NCBI RefSeq assembly: GCF_018446385.1
Contig: NC_055988.1
Coordinates: forward strand, 166,492,837-166,556,836
DNA length: 64,000 bases
Reading direction: 5' to 3'
DNA from: Zingiber officinale
Lineage: Eukaryota; Streptophyta; Magnoliopsida; Zingiberales; Zingiberaceae
Shown: piece by piece, positions 1 to 11,123 of the stretch
How the letters are laid out: every line of letters starts with the position of its first letter
Position numbering within the stretch: the first letter of the stretch is position 1
Made by a program: the position numbers and the translations under genes
Notes under the pieces: model-generated
What the model was told of the DNA's origin: nothing
Databases searched by the model: none
What the model saw: the letters and a program-made list of their open reading frames with translations, nothing else

Positions 1-2325
1 TAATTGGTTCCCAGTACTGACGTGGCGAGGCGCACGGCCTTCTTGGATATAGGAGCAACCACCACCGACTAGACAAAACCTTTTATGGAAAGCTAATATT
101 TAATTTCCTAAAATAACTTTAGGTTAACCGAAAAGAACAATCAAATCACAAGGAAAAATAAAACAAAAAAACACAACATCGAAAAACATATTCGAAACAC
201 TAAAATCATATGCCTCTTGTATTTGGTATTATTTCCAAAAATAACTAGTATGATGCGGAAAGGAAAAATACTAGTTATACCTTTCAGAAAGACCTCTTGA
301 TCTTCTACCGTATTCCTCTTCTAACCTCGGACGTTGTGTGGGCAATGATCTTCCGAGATGAGAACCACCTTTCCACCTTCCTTCTTTCTTCTAGATTTCG
401 GCCACAATAAACTTCTCCAAGGATGAAGAATTTCGGCCACCACCAATGCTCCAAGGGATGCTAGAGACGAGACTTGCTTTCTCTCCTTCTTCTCCTTCCT
501 TGATCCGGCCACAAACAAAAGCTCCACCAAGAGATGAGTTTCGGCCAACAAGAGGAGAGGAGAGAAATAGGGCCGGCCACCAAAACCAAAGAGGAGAGGA
601 AAGAAAAAGAATAGAAGTTCATCTCATGAAGGCTCCTCTACCTCCTCTTTTATAATCCTTGGTTTGGCAAATAAGGAAACTTTAATAAAAACTTCCTTAA
701 TTCCTTTGCCATGAAAAAGAAAATTTAATTAATTAAAATCAAATTCCTCTTCTTAATCAACATGGCCGGCCACACAACAAACCTCCAATCAAAGGAAATT
801 TAATTCAATCAAGAATTAAAACATTCCTAATTTGTTTCCGGAAATTTATAAAAATTTCTCCAATAATTTAATCCCTTCATGATTGGTTTATAAAAAAGAA
901 ATTTAATAAATTAAAAATTTTCTTTTAAGCATGTGGATATAAAGAAAATAATCTCTAAAAATTAAAATCTCTTTTAATCTACAAATAAGGAAAGATATCA
1001 AATCTTTTCTTAATCTTTTGTAGAAACTAATAAAAGAGAATTATTAATTTTTTAAACTTTCTTTTAAATCATGAACATGGTTAAAAAGGAAAGTTTTTAC
1101 CAAAATTAAAATCAACCTTTTAATCTACAAATAAGGAAAGAGATTTAGCTCTTCTCTTAATCTTTTGTAGAATCTTATAAAAGGAAAGATTTAAAATTTT
1201 AAACTCTCTTTTAAAACATGTTATCCACATAAGAAAAATTTTAAAAAATAAAAATCCTTTTTATTTTAATTTGGGCCGGCCACACCAAGCTTGAACCCAA
1301 GCTAGGGCCGGCCACCTTGAAGCACCCATGAACCAAACTTTGGCCGGCCCTAGCTTGGCCGACCCCTTATGGGATGGGTAAGAAGGTGGGTATAGGTGGG
1401 TATAGTACTCTATAATTAAGAGGCTACGATAGGGACCGAGAGGAGGAATTGGTTTTGGTCTTCCGATAAAATTAAGCATCCCGTGTTCGCCCTGAACACA
1501 CAACTTAATTTTATCAATAATAATGCATTCCACTAAAGAACTATTATTGAACTACCGCACCAATCCCAAATTACATTTTGGGCTCCTTCTTATTATGAGT
1601 GTGTTAGTCTCCCTGTGTTTAAGATAACAAATGTCCACTAATTTAGTAAGTTACTGACAACTCACTTAATTAATATCTAGCTCCAAGAGTAGTACCACTC
1701 AACTTTATCGTCATGTCGGACTAAGTCCACCTGCAGGGTTTAACATGACAATCCTTATGAGCTCCTCTTGGGGACATTCTCAACCTAGATTACTAGGACA
1801 CAGTTTCCTTCTATAATCAACAACACACACTATAAGTGATATCATTTCCCAACTTATCGGGCTTATTGATTCATCGAACTAAATCTCACCCATTGATAAA
1901 TTAAAGAAATAAATATCAAATATATGTGCTTGTTATTATATTAGGATTAAGAGCACACACTTCCATAATAACTGAGGTCTTTGTTCCTTTATAAAGTCAA
2001 TATAAAAGAAACGACCTCTAATGGTCCTACTTAATACACTCTTAGTGTACTAGTGTAATTATATAGTTAAGATAAACTAACACCTAATTACACTACGACC
2101 TTCCAATGGTTTGTTCCTTTCCATCATGGTCGTGAGCTACTGTTTATAATTTATAAGGTACTGATAACATGATCCTCTGTGTGTGACACCACACACCATA
2201 TTATCTACAATATAAATTAATTGAACAACTACATTTATCATAAATGTAGTCATTTGACCAGTGTGATTCTTATTTCTAGATAAATGTTTATACCAAAAGC
2301 TAGGCTTTTAGTATACATCCTAACA
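1..2325 (-). repeat. TGTTAG-family LTR, reverse orientation (copy A, runs off the left edge)
   Basis: This is the reverse complement of a long (about 2.4-2.5 kb) LTR that recurs at 11124-13637, 22108-24999 and 35971-38373. Its right end reads GTATACATCCTAACA, the complement of the TGTTAGGATGTATAC start of the forward copies. It is followed by AGGAC (2326-2330), a possible right target-site duplication; the Athila LTR homologue near 9780 also reads ACAGGACTTCTTAGGG, so the LTR interrupts an Athila LTR here. Visible parts are a reverse TATAAAAGAGG box near 645-655, a GGCCGGCC-rich block at 1270-1375, and A/T-rich blocks with inverted AAAGGAAAG/CTTTCC tracts. The last ~270 bp of the LTR lie outside the window, so I cannot tell a solo LTR from one end of a full element. 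Small ORFs here (for example 321-551) are not kept between copies. Confidence 0.8.
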
Positions 2326-2662
2326 AGGACTTCTTAGGTCATTACCCTATTCTGGCACATAAGAATACCCGCTTAGCTTCCGGCAATAGCATGAATATGG
2401 ACAGTGAGAGTAAGATAAAACGAGACACATCAATACTACCACGACGAAATCGACCCCCTAGAACTCCTCATCACCAAGTGAATATTTCGACTTTGCGACT
2501 CTCGATTCTCTCTCTTGACATTTCTTTTTTTCTTAGCTTATTCAAGTTCATTGGTAGTCTAGCTAACCATAAATGAACAATTGCTAGTGCTTATAGCCAG
2601 TCCCTGTGGGATCGATATTTTTATTACTGACGACGAATCCGTGCACTTGCGGAAGCGTAATA
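2326..2662 (+). repeat. 3' part of the Athila-1 5' LTR
   Basis: The sequence is colinear with the end of the 3' LTR (9783-10114) and with 25760-26096, including the shared stretch GTGGGATCGATNTTTTTATTACTGACGA. The end reads GCGTAATA where the other copies read GCGTAACA or CATAACA, so the terminal CA has probably mutated. The upstream part of the LTR is displaced by the LTR insertion at 1-2325 and lies outside the window. Confidence 0.75.
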
Positions 2663-2664
2663 AG

Positions 2665-2686
2665 TTTTTGACGTCGTTGCCGGGGA
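2665..2686 (+). other. Athila primer-binding site (tRNA-Asp type)
   Basis: GACGTCGTTGCCGGGGA follows the LTR end by a few bases. It is close to TGGCGCCGTTGCCGGGGA, the complement of the tRNA-Asp 3' end known from Athila elements. The copy at 26103-26120 reads TGGCGTCGTTGCCAGGGA. Confidence 0.7.
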
Positions 2687-2868
2687 TTGCATTTATAACA
2701 CTAGCTAAGTCATATTGGATTAGACTAGCCTTTGTTTTCTTTATTCTCTGCATATATATATAAAAAAATCTACTAATAATAAAATATTTTCACTCTTCTC
2801 CCTTAATGCATTCATTTTTTTATTATTTCTTGTTGTCATATCTTCTATCTTGTTCTCTTTTCTTTTGC

Positions 2869-4389
2869 ATGCGTAGAGCTAACCTTTCAGGACCGTTGCT
2901 ACCATTTGATCTAGAGATTGACAGGACCTTTCTGAGGAGAAGGAATTTACAGAAAGCTTTGCAAGCAGCAAAAGAATCCTCAGGAATGGTCGATAAACTA
3001 CTGAAAGATTATGAGGCACCATATGCACGAGGAGTCCAATCCAGTATCACTCGACCACCCATCGATGCTAACAACTTTGAGATCAAGCCCGCAGTAATCC
3101 ACATGGTCCAGCAAAATCAATTCGGAGGAGGACCACACGAAGACCCGAATCATCATCTAGAGCTGTTTTATGAAATCTGTGGCACGATAAAGGTGAATGA
3201 GGTTCCTCCAGAATCGGTGAGACTGCTTCTTTTCAGATTTTCTCTGAAAGACAGGGCCAAGCAGTGACTGAATTCTCTACCAGCAGATAGCATATCGTCT
3301 TAGGAGCAATGTGAGCAGAAATTCTTAGACAAGTTCTACCCTCCAAGCAAGACTGCCCACATGAGGAACCTGATTGCCAGCTTCAAGCAGATAGACTCAG
3401 AATCCCTATTTGAAGCCTGGGATCGATTCAAGAGCATGCTGAGACAGTGCCCCCATCATGGCCTTGAGAAGTGGCTGGTTCTACACACCTTCTATAATGG
3501 AATAAATTATCACACGAATGTATCATTGGATTCTACGGCAAGAGCAGCACTGATGAACAAAAGACTTAATGAAGTCGAAGAGATAATAGAGAATGTGGCA
3601 CTAAACCACCATCAGTGGGCATCTGAAAGATCTAGCGGTGCTTTCTCAGGAAATCAGATGAAGGCATCGGGAAAATTCGAGGTGGATGCATTCACACTCA
3701 TATCTGCAAAGCTGGACGCCCTGATTAAGAAATTTGAAGCCATGGGCAGCAACACAGCTAATGCAATAGTTTGTGCTTGCGACATCTGTGGAAGTACGGA
3801 CCACGCTCAAGACACTTGCCCCCTTAGGCCAATGCAGGCACAGATAAACCAGCTTGAGCAATGCGATGCAATAACAGGCTACAATCAGAGGTAAAACAAT
3901 CCGTACTCCAACACATACAACCCTGGATGGAGGAACCGCCCCAACTTTTCATACTAAAATAATCAGGACCAGGGGCCAGAACATTAGAGCTACCAACCTG
4001 GACAGCAGACTCATCAATAGCAGCAACCTACACAGCTGTCTAGGATTGAAAATATGCTTGAGGAAGCTCTCTCGGAGCAAAAGGAGATGAGGAGCGAGAT
4101 CAAACAACTGACTCAGAGGCTGGAGAACTCAGAAAAACACCAGAAGATGCAAGACAGCCAGATAGCCCAAATAGCTCAGTCCGTCTCGAGAGCACAGGGT
4201 ACATTCCCAGGGAAACCATATTTAAATCCAATGGAACATTGCAATCGCATTGAGCTGCAGAGCGAACATACTGTGGGAAACCCCCAAATCATGACTCAGA
4301 TGGAGCTTGACTCAGAAAAGGGACTCACTCTCCTAATGCCCAATCAGACGCAAAACAAGGATGGAGAAGTGGTTACTAAAAAAAATTGA
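2869..4389 (+). pseudogene. gag: Athila gag (capsid/nucleocapsid), decayed
   Basis: Gag would form the virus-like particle that packages element RNA. The start ATG at 2869 (MRRANL) matches the second copy at 26335. Frame 1 runs through an Athila-type gag core (NNFEIKPAVIHMVQQNQFGG, then CPHHGLEKWLVLHTFYNG). A CX2CX4HX4C zinc knuckle (CDICGSTDHAQDTC) lies at about 3781-3822. A Q/E/K-rich, coiled-coil-like stretch at 4054-4200 follows. In-frame stops lie at 3265 (TGA), 3301 (TAG), 3892 (TAA), 3955 (TAA), 3985 (TAG) and 4018 (TAG), and the frame closes at 4387. Most stops are one transition away from Trp or Gln codons. The stop at 3301 coincides with a TAA in the other Athila copy. The product cannot be full length. 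Confidence 0.8.
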
Positions 4390-4402
4390 AGAAGCTCTTT
4401 AG

Positions 4403-5197
4403 ACTACCCCACAAAATCACACGATTCTTTTTCCTCAGAAGCTTATAGCATCCCAAAGGGATGAAGAGTTCCACCGGTTTCTGAAAAAAGTCAAAGAGAT
4501 TTGCGTTGAAGTACCATTGTTAGATGCGCTGCACCAGATGCCGAAATTTGTAAAATTTTTAAAGGGAATCTTATCCAATAGAAGGAAGAAAGGCGACTTC
4601 GAGACTATAGCACTGACAGAGAATTGTAGCGCCCTCCTTATGGAAAATCCTCCACCCAAGCTTCAGGACCCAGGAAGTTTCTCCATACCGTGCAAAATTG
4701 GTTCTGAACTTATACCAAGAGCTTTCTGTGACTTGGGAGCCAGTGTCAGCCTGCTCCTGTACTCTTTATACAAGAAGCTGGATTTCCAGAACATTAAATT
4801 GACCACGATGGCACTGCAACTAGCTGACCATTCATGCAGGTACCCGATGGGAATAGTGGAGGATGTGCTAGTTGAAGTAGGTGGATGCATAGTTCCTACA
4901 GATTTCATTATCTTGGACATGGAGGAAGATCCCAAGATACCGATCATCCTTGGAAGACCATTCCTTGCCACGGCTAGAGCCATCATCGATGTAAAAAGCC
5001 ATAAGTTATCCTTGGAGATCGGTAAGGGAAAGATTGAATTTGATTTGTCCAATTCTTCCATATGCAACCCCTCTTCTCAGGGAAATTCTCACAAAATCAA
5101 CATATACAAAGAAGGGGAGTACGGTTTCTATGAGAGTTCCCCTCCAGCAAGCAGTAAGAAATACATCTGTCTTGCACGAGCGAAACTAAAGGCGTAG
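4403..5197 (+). pseudogene. pro: Athila aspartic protease domain (+1 frame relative to gag)
   Basis: The retroviral-type aspartic protease would process the polyprotein. The open stretch contains the linker KFVKFLKGILSNRRKKGDFE, the catalytic loop FCDLGASVSL (Asp codon at 4730) and the hydrophobic glycine motif IPIILGRPFLATARAIID near 4940-4990. This DLGA form in place of DTGA is normal for Athila. It is read in frame 2 whereas gag is in frame 1; the change occurs near an A-tract at 4379-4385, and a TAG at 4400-4402 marks the upstream limit. The ORF ends at 5197 with no reverse transcriptase behind it, although in complete Athila elements pol continues directly. Confidence 0.8.
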
Positions 5198-5458
5198 GCT
5201 GGAGCATCAAACCTAGAAGGAGAGCCGTCCTCCAACGGGTTCAGCCCACACTGACTGAAACGGGGTCGAGCTATAGACCTAAAACAAGCGCTTCTTGGGA
5301 GGCACCCCAAGGGTTTTCTTTTCATTTCGATTTGATGTCTCGTCATCCATTTTATTTCCTTTTATTTCTTTAAGTAGATTCAGTTGAGTAGCATTACTTA
5401 ATTCATGTTCATTTTCAGGATGTGCATAATCTCCACGAGCTAGCCGTGAGCATTTCAT
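5198..5458 (+). other. Post-pol spacer of Athila joined directly to the protease
   Basis: This noncoding stretch carries AAACAAGCGCTTCTTGGGAGG at about 5281-5301, followed by CACCCCAAG. From memory this resembles a conserved block that lies after pol and before the third ORF in Athila elements. The same block follows the protease at 19595-19632 in the second copy. It marks where RT, RNase H and integrase are missing. Confidence 0.55.
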
Positions 5459-5509
5459 GGGTGTGGAGGCATCAGAGGAGCCAAAACAACAGAGGATGAG
5501 TCATCCCGC

Positions 5510-5870
5510 GCTTAAAGGAGGTGGTCGTGCGACCCTGCATGGCCGTGCGGAGCTTGCAGAGAAGCAGAAGCCACTGGTTGTGCACCCTTGCACGACCGTG
5601 TGGCTAGTGCAGAGAAGAGAAGGAAAGTAGCCGTGCCATTTGGCACAGCCGTGCAGGAGAGTCCAGAGAGGAGGAAGCCCTGGGCCGTGCCATTCAGCAC
5701 GGCCGTGCGAGCCCAGCCGAGGGGAGGAAAGAAGAGGTCGTGCCATTCGGCACGATCGTGCAATCTAATCTAATCCAGCCGTGTCTATAAGAGACGGTCG
5801 TGCCCCATCCCGTGCGCCGCCGCCTACTCCCTCCAAGAAACCCTAGCCTCTACCTTCTTCTCTCCCAAAA
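5510..5870 (+). promoter_or_regulatory. Putative internal promoter of the Athila extra ORF: palindrome cluster plus TATA
   Basis: About 300 bp carry repeated short inverted motifs around CACGRYCGTGC and GTGCCATTCGGCAC (5525-5765). TCTATAAGAG follows at 5784-5793, then a C/T-rich leader (AAACCCTAGCC near 5840). The same arrangement lies at 19830-20250, with TATATAAG at 20137-20144. The 3' LTR promoter (8820-9185) is built from the same palindrome type. A promoter role is inferred from this parallel; no transcript evidence is available. Confidence 0.4.
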
Positions 5871-6058
5871 CCCTTCCCCTCCCCAATATACCTCATCTAA
5901 CCCTAATTTCTCCCTCTAGAGTCCACTTTTCCTTATATCTACATCTAGATCTAACACATTCCCAAGCCAAAACTTTGGAAAAAGAAGCTAATCCCCTATT
6001 CCTCCTCTCCCCTGCTCCTATCCTCAAGTACTTATCTCCACGGAATTCTAAGCTCGCC

Positions 6059-7556
6059 ATGTCGCAGATCTTGAAGAGACTTCGTCGAGGAAGTGGTGGA
6101 TCTGGAGAAGGAGATGCATCGAGAGGTGACAAAGGCAAAGAGAAAGCTGCATCATCAAAAGGCAAAGGGAAGAGGATAGCACGCGACGAAGGTAACGAAA
6201 ATATATTTAATATTGTTTTTAGAAATCAAGATCAAAAAGCTAGATATGATATCCTTGTCACTAGGAAAATTGTATGCACGAAATATATGGATCCCGCCAC
6301 TATGGATATGCTAGCAATTAGGGATGATATTGATTAGATGATTAGCTCTTTAGATTGGAATGATATAATGTACTGTCATGCACCGACTTACCCTCATCTA
6401 GTCCTTGAATTTTTGAGTTCGCTTGATGTTAAATATTCATCTGAAGAGGACTACATAGGGATCATAACTTTTAGGATGATGAACAAAGAAGTTCGGTGGA
6501 CCTTAATGATTTTAATGATTGTTTTGGTTTACCTAATAGAGGTGCCCGAGGATTTGATAGTGGGATTATATGGAATGAATTTTGGAGGTCAATAACCGGA
6601 TCGAATGACCCTTATGAACCCTCTAGAGCCAAGGCATCCCGCATGCAAAATCCGACCTTTAGATACATGCACCGAGTGATGAGCAAAACAATCTTTGATC
6701 GAGGAGATAGTGACGGGGTGATTAAAAATATTGAACTCTATTCTCTTTGGGCAATGTTGAAGAAAGTTGATTTTAATTTCGGATTCCATTTCCTGCAAAC
6801 CTTAGTAAGGGAAGCTAGGGCATCTTGGGGACAATTGTGTTTGGTGGATTGATTTCTCCAATAGCACATAATTTAGGTTATGAGCTCGATGGACTAGAGG
6901 TTATTCATGGCAATGACAAGATCGACATTGATTCTTGTCTTGCAATGAAGATGATTTGTTGGGATGAGAATGGGTTTGCCTTTCCTAGGGCCTTTGGTTT
7001 TCCTCTACCCCTTCCTTATCCCGAGCGCACTTCAGTTCACAATCCCGCGAATTGGGTGATCACGGATCCAGTTTTCGAGGATGTTCCCTCCACTGCAGAC
7101 GACATTGATTACCACTATGAGCCTTCGTCATCAGGTTTCCCGCAGCCTTCCAGACATTCGGAACCTCCTAGGCACTCTTTTGCCTATGGCACGGAACCCT
7201 CTAGTTTTGATTTTTCTAACTTCCGTACCTCTTTAGAATCCCTTCATGAGAAGCACAATGCCCAACAACAGTTGTTAGAGAGTCGCTTCAAGCTTTCTCA
7301 CAACCAATTTAGGGAGGTGTGAGATCATTTTCAGTTCACTAGAGACTTCCATAGTCAGGTGACGGGGTTCGTACAAGATTATGAGGTGGACCAGGAGAGA
7401 ATGAGGAACTTTATGGATGATATGGATATCACTCGACAACAAGTAGACACTTTGTATCAATATCATCAGCACATAGGCCATTTCCCTGGTTTTCCTAGAT
7501 TTCCCCCGGGGCCACATCAAGGACCTCCTTATCCCCCACCCCCGCCGCCATATTGA
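6059..7556 (+). pseudogene. Athila-type extra ORF (ATHILA ORF-1-like family), broken
   Basis: The start ATG (MSQILKRLRR) matches that of copy 2 at 20433. After a basic, low-complexity N-terminus (SSKGKGKR) comes the family core: YDILVTRKIVCTKYMD, DWNDIMYCHAPTYPHLVLEF, then EVRW and FGLP motifs. A glutamine- and acid-rich coiled-coil-like region (about 7215-7470) and a proline-rich C-terminus (PPYPPPPPPY) end at TGA 7554. Breaks are a stop at 6335 (TAG where the copy has TGG), a 1-nt deletion near 6503, a 1-nt deletion near 6835 and a stop at 7320 (TGA). Function is unknown; the third ORF of Athila is often called env-like, but I see no signal peptide or membrane segment. Family assignment is from memory of its conserved motifs. 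Confidence 0.65.
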
Positions 7557-8625
7557 TTTCATCGAGGCGATGAAAAGTCTAAGTCTGGGGGGGGGGGGGG
7601 TGTTGTTGCACAACCTGAGTCTGGTTGAGAGTCTTTCTTTTGTTTTTGCATATTTTATTTGCTTTCTTTTATCTGTCTAGTTAGTTTTATCTATTTGCAT
7701 TTTATTTGTTTCTGTTTGCACATTATTTGCATTTTCTTATATGTGGCATATTTGAGAACATCAACTGTCTACTTTTTCAGCCACTTGTCCAATAGCAAAA
7801 TGTCTAGCATTTTCTTAGTTCATTAGTGGTCCAGATTGTGTTAGTATGTTTAGTGTATCTCCTTTCTCTATCTTTAGTAAAATGAAATAAACTAAGTATT
7901 GTACGGAGTTCGGTATAAATTTTTGGCCTAACCTTAAGGACTTATTTTCACTACACTTAAGTACTTAAGCTTAAATGGTAGATATACTTTTGAAATAATT
8001 ATGATTCATCCAAATTGTTTAGTATTTGTGTTCTCATGATGATTCCTTATTTACATTTTGGTTACCGAATAACCTCGGATCATGGAAGCTCATTCGGAAA
8101 AATCTAAATCCCAACATATGCATCGCATGTGAAATAAGTGTTACACCTCTATAACACTATATAAAAAAATAATAATAATAATAAAATAATAATAAGGGAT
8201 AAAAAAATAGTTGTCGTGAGTGGAAACTAACAATTCACCCCTTTGAGACCGAGTTAGGTTACTGGGGAAATGAATGTTACGTTTCTCTTGATTCCGAGAA
8301 GTACCCTTTGAGACCTTGTGTAATTTAAGGAAAATAAACCAAGTGTGTGGCAGGTAAGTGCCTATCACCGGGAACATTAGGAACTCAATTGTATGACGAC
8401 TTAACTAGGACAGAGAATGGAAACTTGAAGAGCTTGAGCTACTTACTGCACCGAGCACAGAGGACTTATGTTTAGGCCATACTTAGGTTACTCCACAGTC
8501 ATGTTTATCATGAAACTAGTTATAGAGTTAGGCGAATGCACTAAGGATTATGAAACACTACAAGATTTCATGAACATAGTTTGTAGCATTTTGCTTGAGG
8601 ACAAACAAAGGTTCAAGTTTGGGGG
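7557..8625 (+). other. Athila-1 3' noncoding region with G14 tract and polypurine tract
   Basis: No coding sequence is visible. A run of 14 G follows AAGTCT at 7587-7600; copy 2 has only six G at 21964-21969, so the run is length-unstable. An ATAATAATAAT tract lies near 8165-8200. The region ends in GTTCAAGTTTGGGGG (8611-8625), the polypurine tract expected just before an Athila 3' LTR. Confidence 0.6.
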
Positions 8626-10114
8626 TGTGATGTGCGCAAATATTATGATCTTTTACGCATGTTTTAGCGCACATTCACTTGACTTATGCACATATATTCT
8701 TTACATGATCGCATTTTTATCTTGTATTCATCATATCTATTGTTTTGTTTGAATATCTGCTCTTTGTTTGGTTTTATGTTGACAGGGAAGATTTTTGGAG
8801 CTTGAACGGAGAGTATTGATGCACCGGAACCAACCAGACAGCACGACTGTACAACCCTGCATGATCGTATGGCTAAACAGGAGAGGAAGAGTACACGGTC
8901 GTGCAACCCTACACGACCGTGCGACCAAAACAGTAGCTAGTCAGTACACGACCGTGCAACCCTGCACGACCATACCACCCCAGGCAGAGAAGAAGACTTG
9001 CACGGTCGTGCACCCCTGCACGGCCGTGCCCCCCTGCACGGTCGTGCCCCAAGAGACAAAGCCCAGGGGCTACACGGTCGTGCGACCCTGCACGACCGTG
9101 CAGCCACACCAGAACCAGAGAAGGGCACGACAGTGCCACCCTTACACGATCGTGTCGCCGCGGCCAAACCCTAGGATATAAAAGGGTATTAACCCTTTTT
9201 ACCAAGGGGGAGGCGAGCCGTCAGGGAGAAAAGGATCTTGGAGCAATTCTACGTCGTTTTGGACCGTCGTTCAACGAACTTCCACCACCACATCAACTCC
9301 AGAAGTAGAGAGTTGGATCCGAAGGCCACTCTTCGACATTCGATAAGCATATTCCCTCTTACTGAGAATTATATGTTTGTCCATACTATGTTTTCGGATA
9401 TTTCTCTAGCATTCATGGAGTAGATCCCTTGTTCTGGGATTAGGGAGTAGTCGTGGTACGGATTGATGTAAAACTCGTATTGTGTTTATACTTGTTGGAT
9501 GAACTTTCATGCTTTGTTTCAATTGCTAATTGCTTACTTTTGATTGTGAAGAACTTGTTAGCTTCGTAAAGGATTAGCTCTAGATCGTATACCCAAGGGG
9601 CCCTAGTGACAGGGGTAACCCATTCACGGACATCTAGGATAGTTCCTTGAGAGGAAAGGCAAATTCTCCCTAAGGGAGCGAGAGACCAGGCTTAGGTTTA
9701 CTCACTATTCTTAATTTACCAGGTAGAGTCATGTCCTCAAGATTTGCCAAGGTATCCTAGTGACAGGGGTAAATCGTGACAGGACTTCTTAGGGTATTAC
9801 CCTATTCTGGCACTTAAGAATACCTGCTTAGCTTCTGGCAATAACATGAATAAGGACAGCGAGAGTAAGATAAAATGAGACACATCAATACTACCACGAC
9901 GAAACCGACCCCCTAGAACTCCTCATCACCAAGTGAATATTTCGACCTTGCGACTCTCGACTCTCTCTCTCGACCTTTCTTTTTTCCTTAGCTTATTCAA
10001 GACCATTGGTAGTCTAGCTAACCATAAGTGAACGATTGCTAGTGCTTATAGCCAGTCCCCGTGGGATCGATGTTTTTATTACTGACGATGAATCCATCTT
10101 GCAGAAGCGTAACA
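8626..10114 (+). repeat. Athila-1 3' LTR
   Basis: The LTR starts TGTGATGTGCGC after the polypurine tract (8626 or 8628) and ends GCGTAACA at 10114, giving about 1.49 kb. U3 carries a dense cluster of GCACGRYCGTGC palindromes (8820-9165) followed by GATATAAAAGG (9175-9185). The rest is similar to 25000-26096 and to 2326-2662. There is no conserved ORF. Confidence 0.8.
8820..9185 (+). promoter_or_regulatory. Palindrome array and TATA box in Athila LTR
   Basis: Repeated elements such as GCACGGCCGTGC (a perfect 12-bp palindrome near 9018), CACGGTCGTGC and GCACGACCGTGC alternate with CAACCCTGC spacers. They stop just before GATATAAAAGG at 9175. In copy 2 the remaining part (25025-25145) shows the same motifs before CATATAAAAAG. 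Confidence 0.55.
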
Positions 10115-10519
10115 GGGCTTGTCGAGGGGGATTTCTTCCGATCGCTTATAAGAAAGCCACCCTGCGACTACGACCACATGCTCAAGAAGGCTAATGAGTA
10201 TATAAATGTGGAGGAGGCCCAGGCGACAAGAAGGAAGGAGGCACCAACCGAACCCTCGGTACCGATCGAACAACGACCGTTGAGTAGCCACCAATCGCCG
10301 AAATGGCCAAGAGCCAAAGGCCGACCCCACCAGGAAACAAGGGTGCATGCCGTGCAGCATGTGGCTTTCGACCTGCCAAAGGCATCGAAAGGCAAGGTAT
10401 GGATGCACATGTTTTGCTCCTTCCACCAGTCGGCATCACACAACACACATGATTGTCGCGGCCTGATGACGATTACCCGGCACCTCGAGGGGCTATTGTC
10501 GCTGATCTCCCTCTCCTAA
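10115..10519 (+). pseudogene. gag: Tat gag C-terminal fragment
   Basis: The translated fragment has MLKKANEYINVEEAQATRRK, a P/Q-rich linker and a CSFHQSASHNTHDC cluster that resembles the Tat-type zinc knuckle (C-H-x-H-C arrangement). It closes at TAA 10517. The N-terminal gag lies outside the window, to the left of Athila-1. 10520-10830 is degenerate gag-protease linker in which I see no clear domain. Confidence 0.6.
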
Positions 10520-10829
10520 CCAGCGACACAGGCATTAATCTGCGGGGCGGTAGGAGGATGCAAGAAGATCACCCGAGCGACAACGCCACCATCAATAGAG
10601 GGAAAATATCGACCATCCCCTAGCCTCTCGCGAGCAGAACAGTCCATCCGCTGGGGAGGAGGAAAATAGAAGCAATATCGCTCGGGGAGAAATAAACATC
10701 ATCGCCGCTGGACCATCCAGACTCTATCCGAGCCAGGAAGTCATACGCTCGACAGATGGAGATTCACGCTGTAGGCTGCAGCCGAGAGAAAGCGAACTGA
10801 CCTGAAATCAGCTTCGGGGCCCCGGACCT

Positions 10830-11123
10830 CGAGGGCGTAGAAGTCTCCGACGATGACGCTCTCATCATCCGAGCGGTAATCACAAATTATACCATTCATC
10901 GAGTTTTTGTTGACACAGGGAGCTCGGTAAACATAATCTTCAAGAAGGTTTTCGATCAGCTCCAGATCGATCGAGGTGAGCTACTGCCAATGACGACCCC
11001 ACTATACGGATTCACGGGCAACGAGGTTTTACTGATCGGCCAAACCAAGTTGGCCATATCGCTCGGAGAGGAGCCGCACAGGAGGACCAGGACCATAAAC
11101 TTCATTGTGGTAGACGCTCATTC
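10830..11123 (+). pseudogene. pro: Tat aspartic protease, 5' part
   Basis: The reading TIHRVFVDTGSSVNIIF includes the catalytic DTGSS. It is followed by TTPLYGFTGNEVLLIGQ and INFIVVDAHS, typical of Tat proteases. The coding sequence is cut at 11123 by a solo LTR and resumes at 13643 with AYNVILGR, the expected continuation after DAHS, which confirms the insertion point. Confidence 0.7.

Larger units (their letters stand above)
2326..10114 (+). mobile_element. Athila-1: Athila-like Ty3/Gypsy element without RT/RNase H/integrase
   Basis: Order seen: 5' LTR remnant (to 2662), tRNA-Asp-type primer-binding site, decayed gag, aspartic protease, a short conserved spacer, an Athila-type extra ORF, a purine tract and a 3' LTR (8626-10114). 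The gag core, the DLGAS protease and the extra ORF together identify the Athila lineage. No RT, RNase H or integrase lies between the protease (ends 5197) and the extra ORF (starts 6059). The left part is interrupted by the reverse LTR at 1-2325 and leaves the window. On the right the element abuts Tat gag sequence at 10115, as expected if it inserted into a Tat element; the left target-site duplicate is outside the window and cannot be checked. Confidence 0.8.

Noticed and set aside
7587..7600. G14 tract as a G-quadruplex or functional polypurine tract
   Set aside because: Copy 2 has only six G at the same place and the tract is 1 kb from the LTR; the polypurine tract next to the LTR is at 8611-8625. 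It is more likely slippage.
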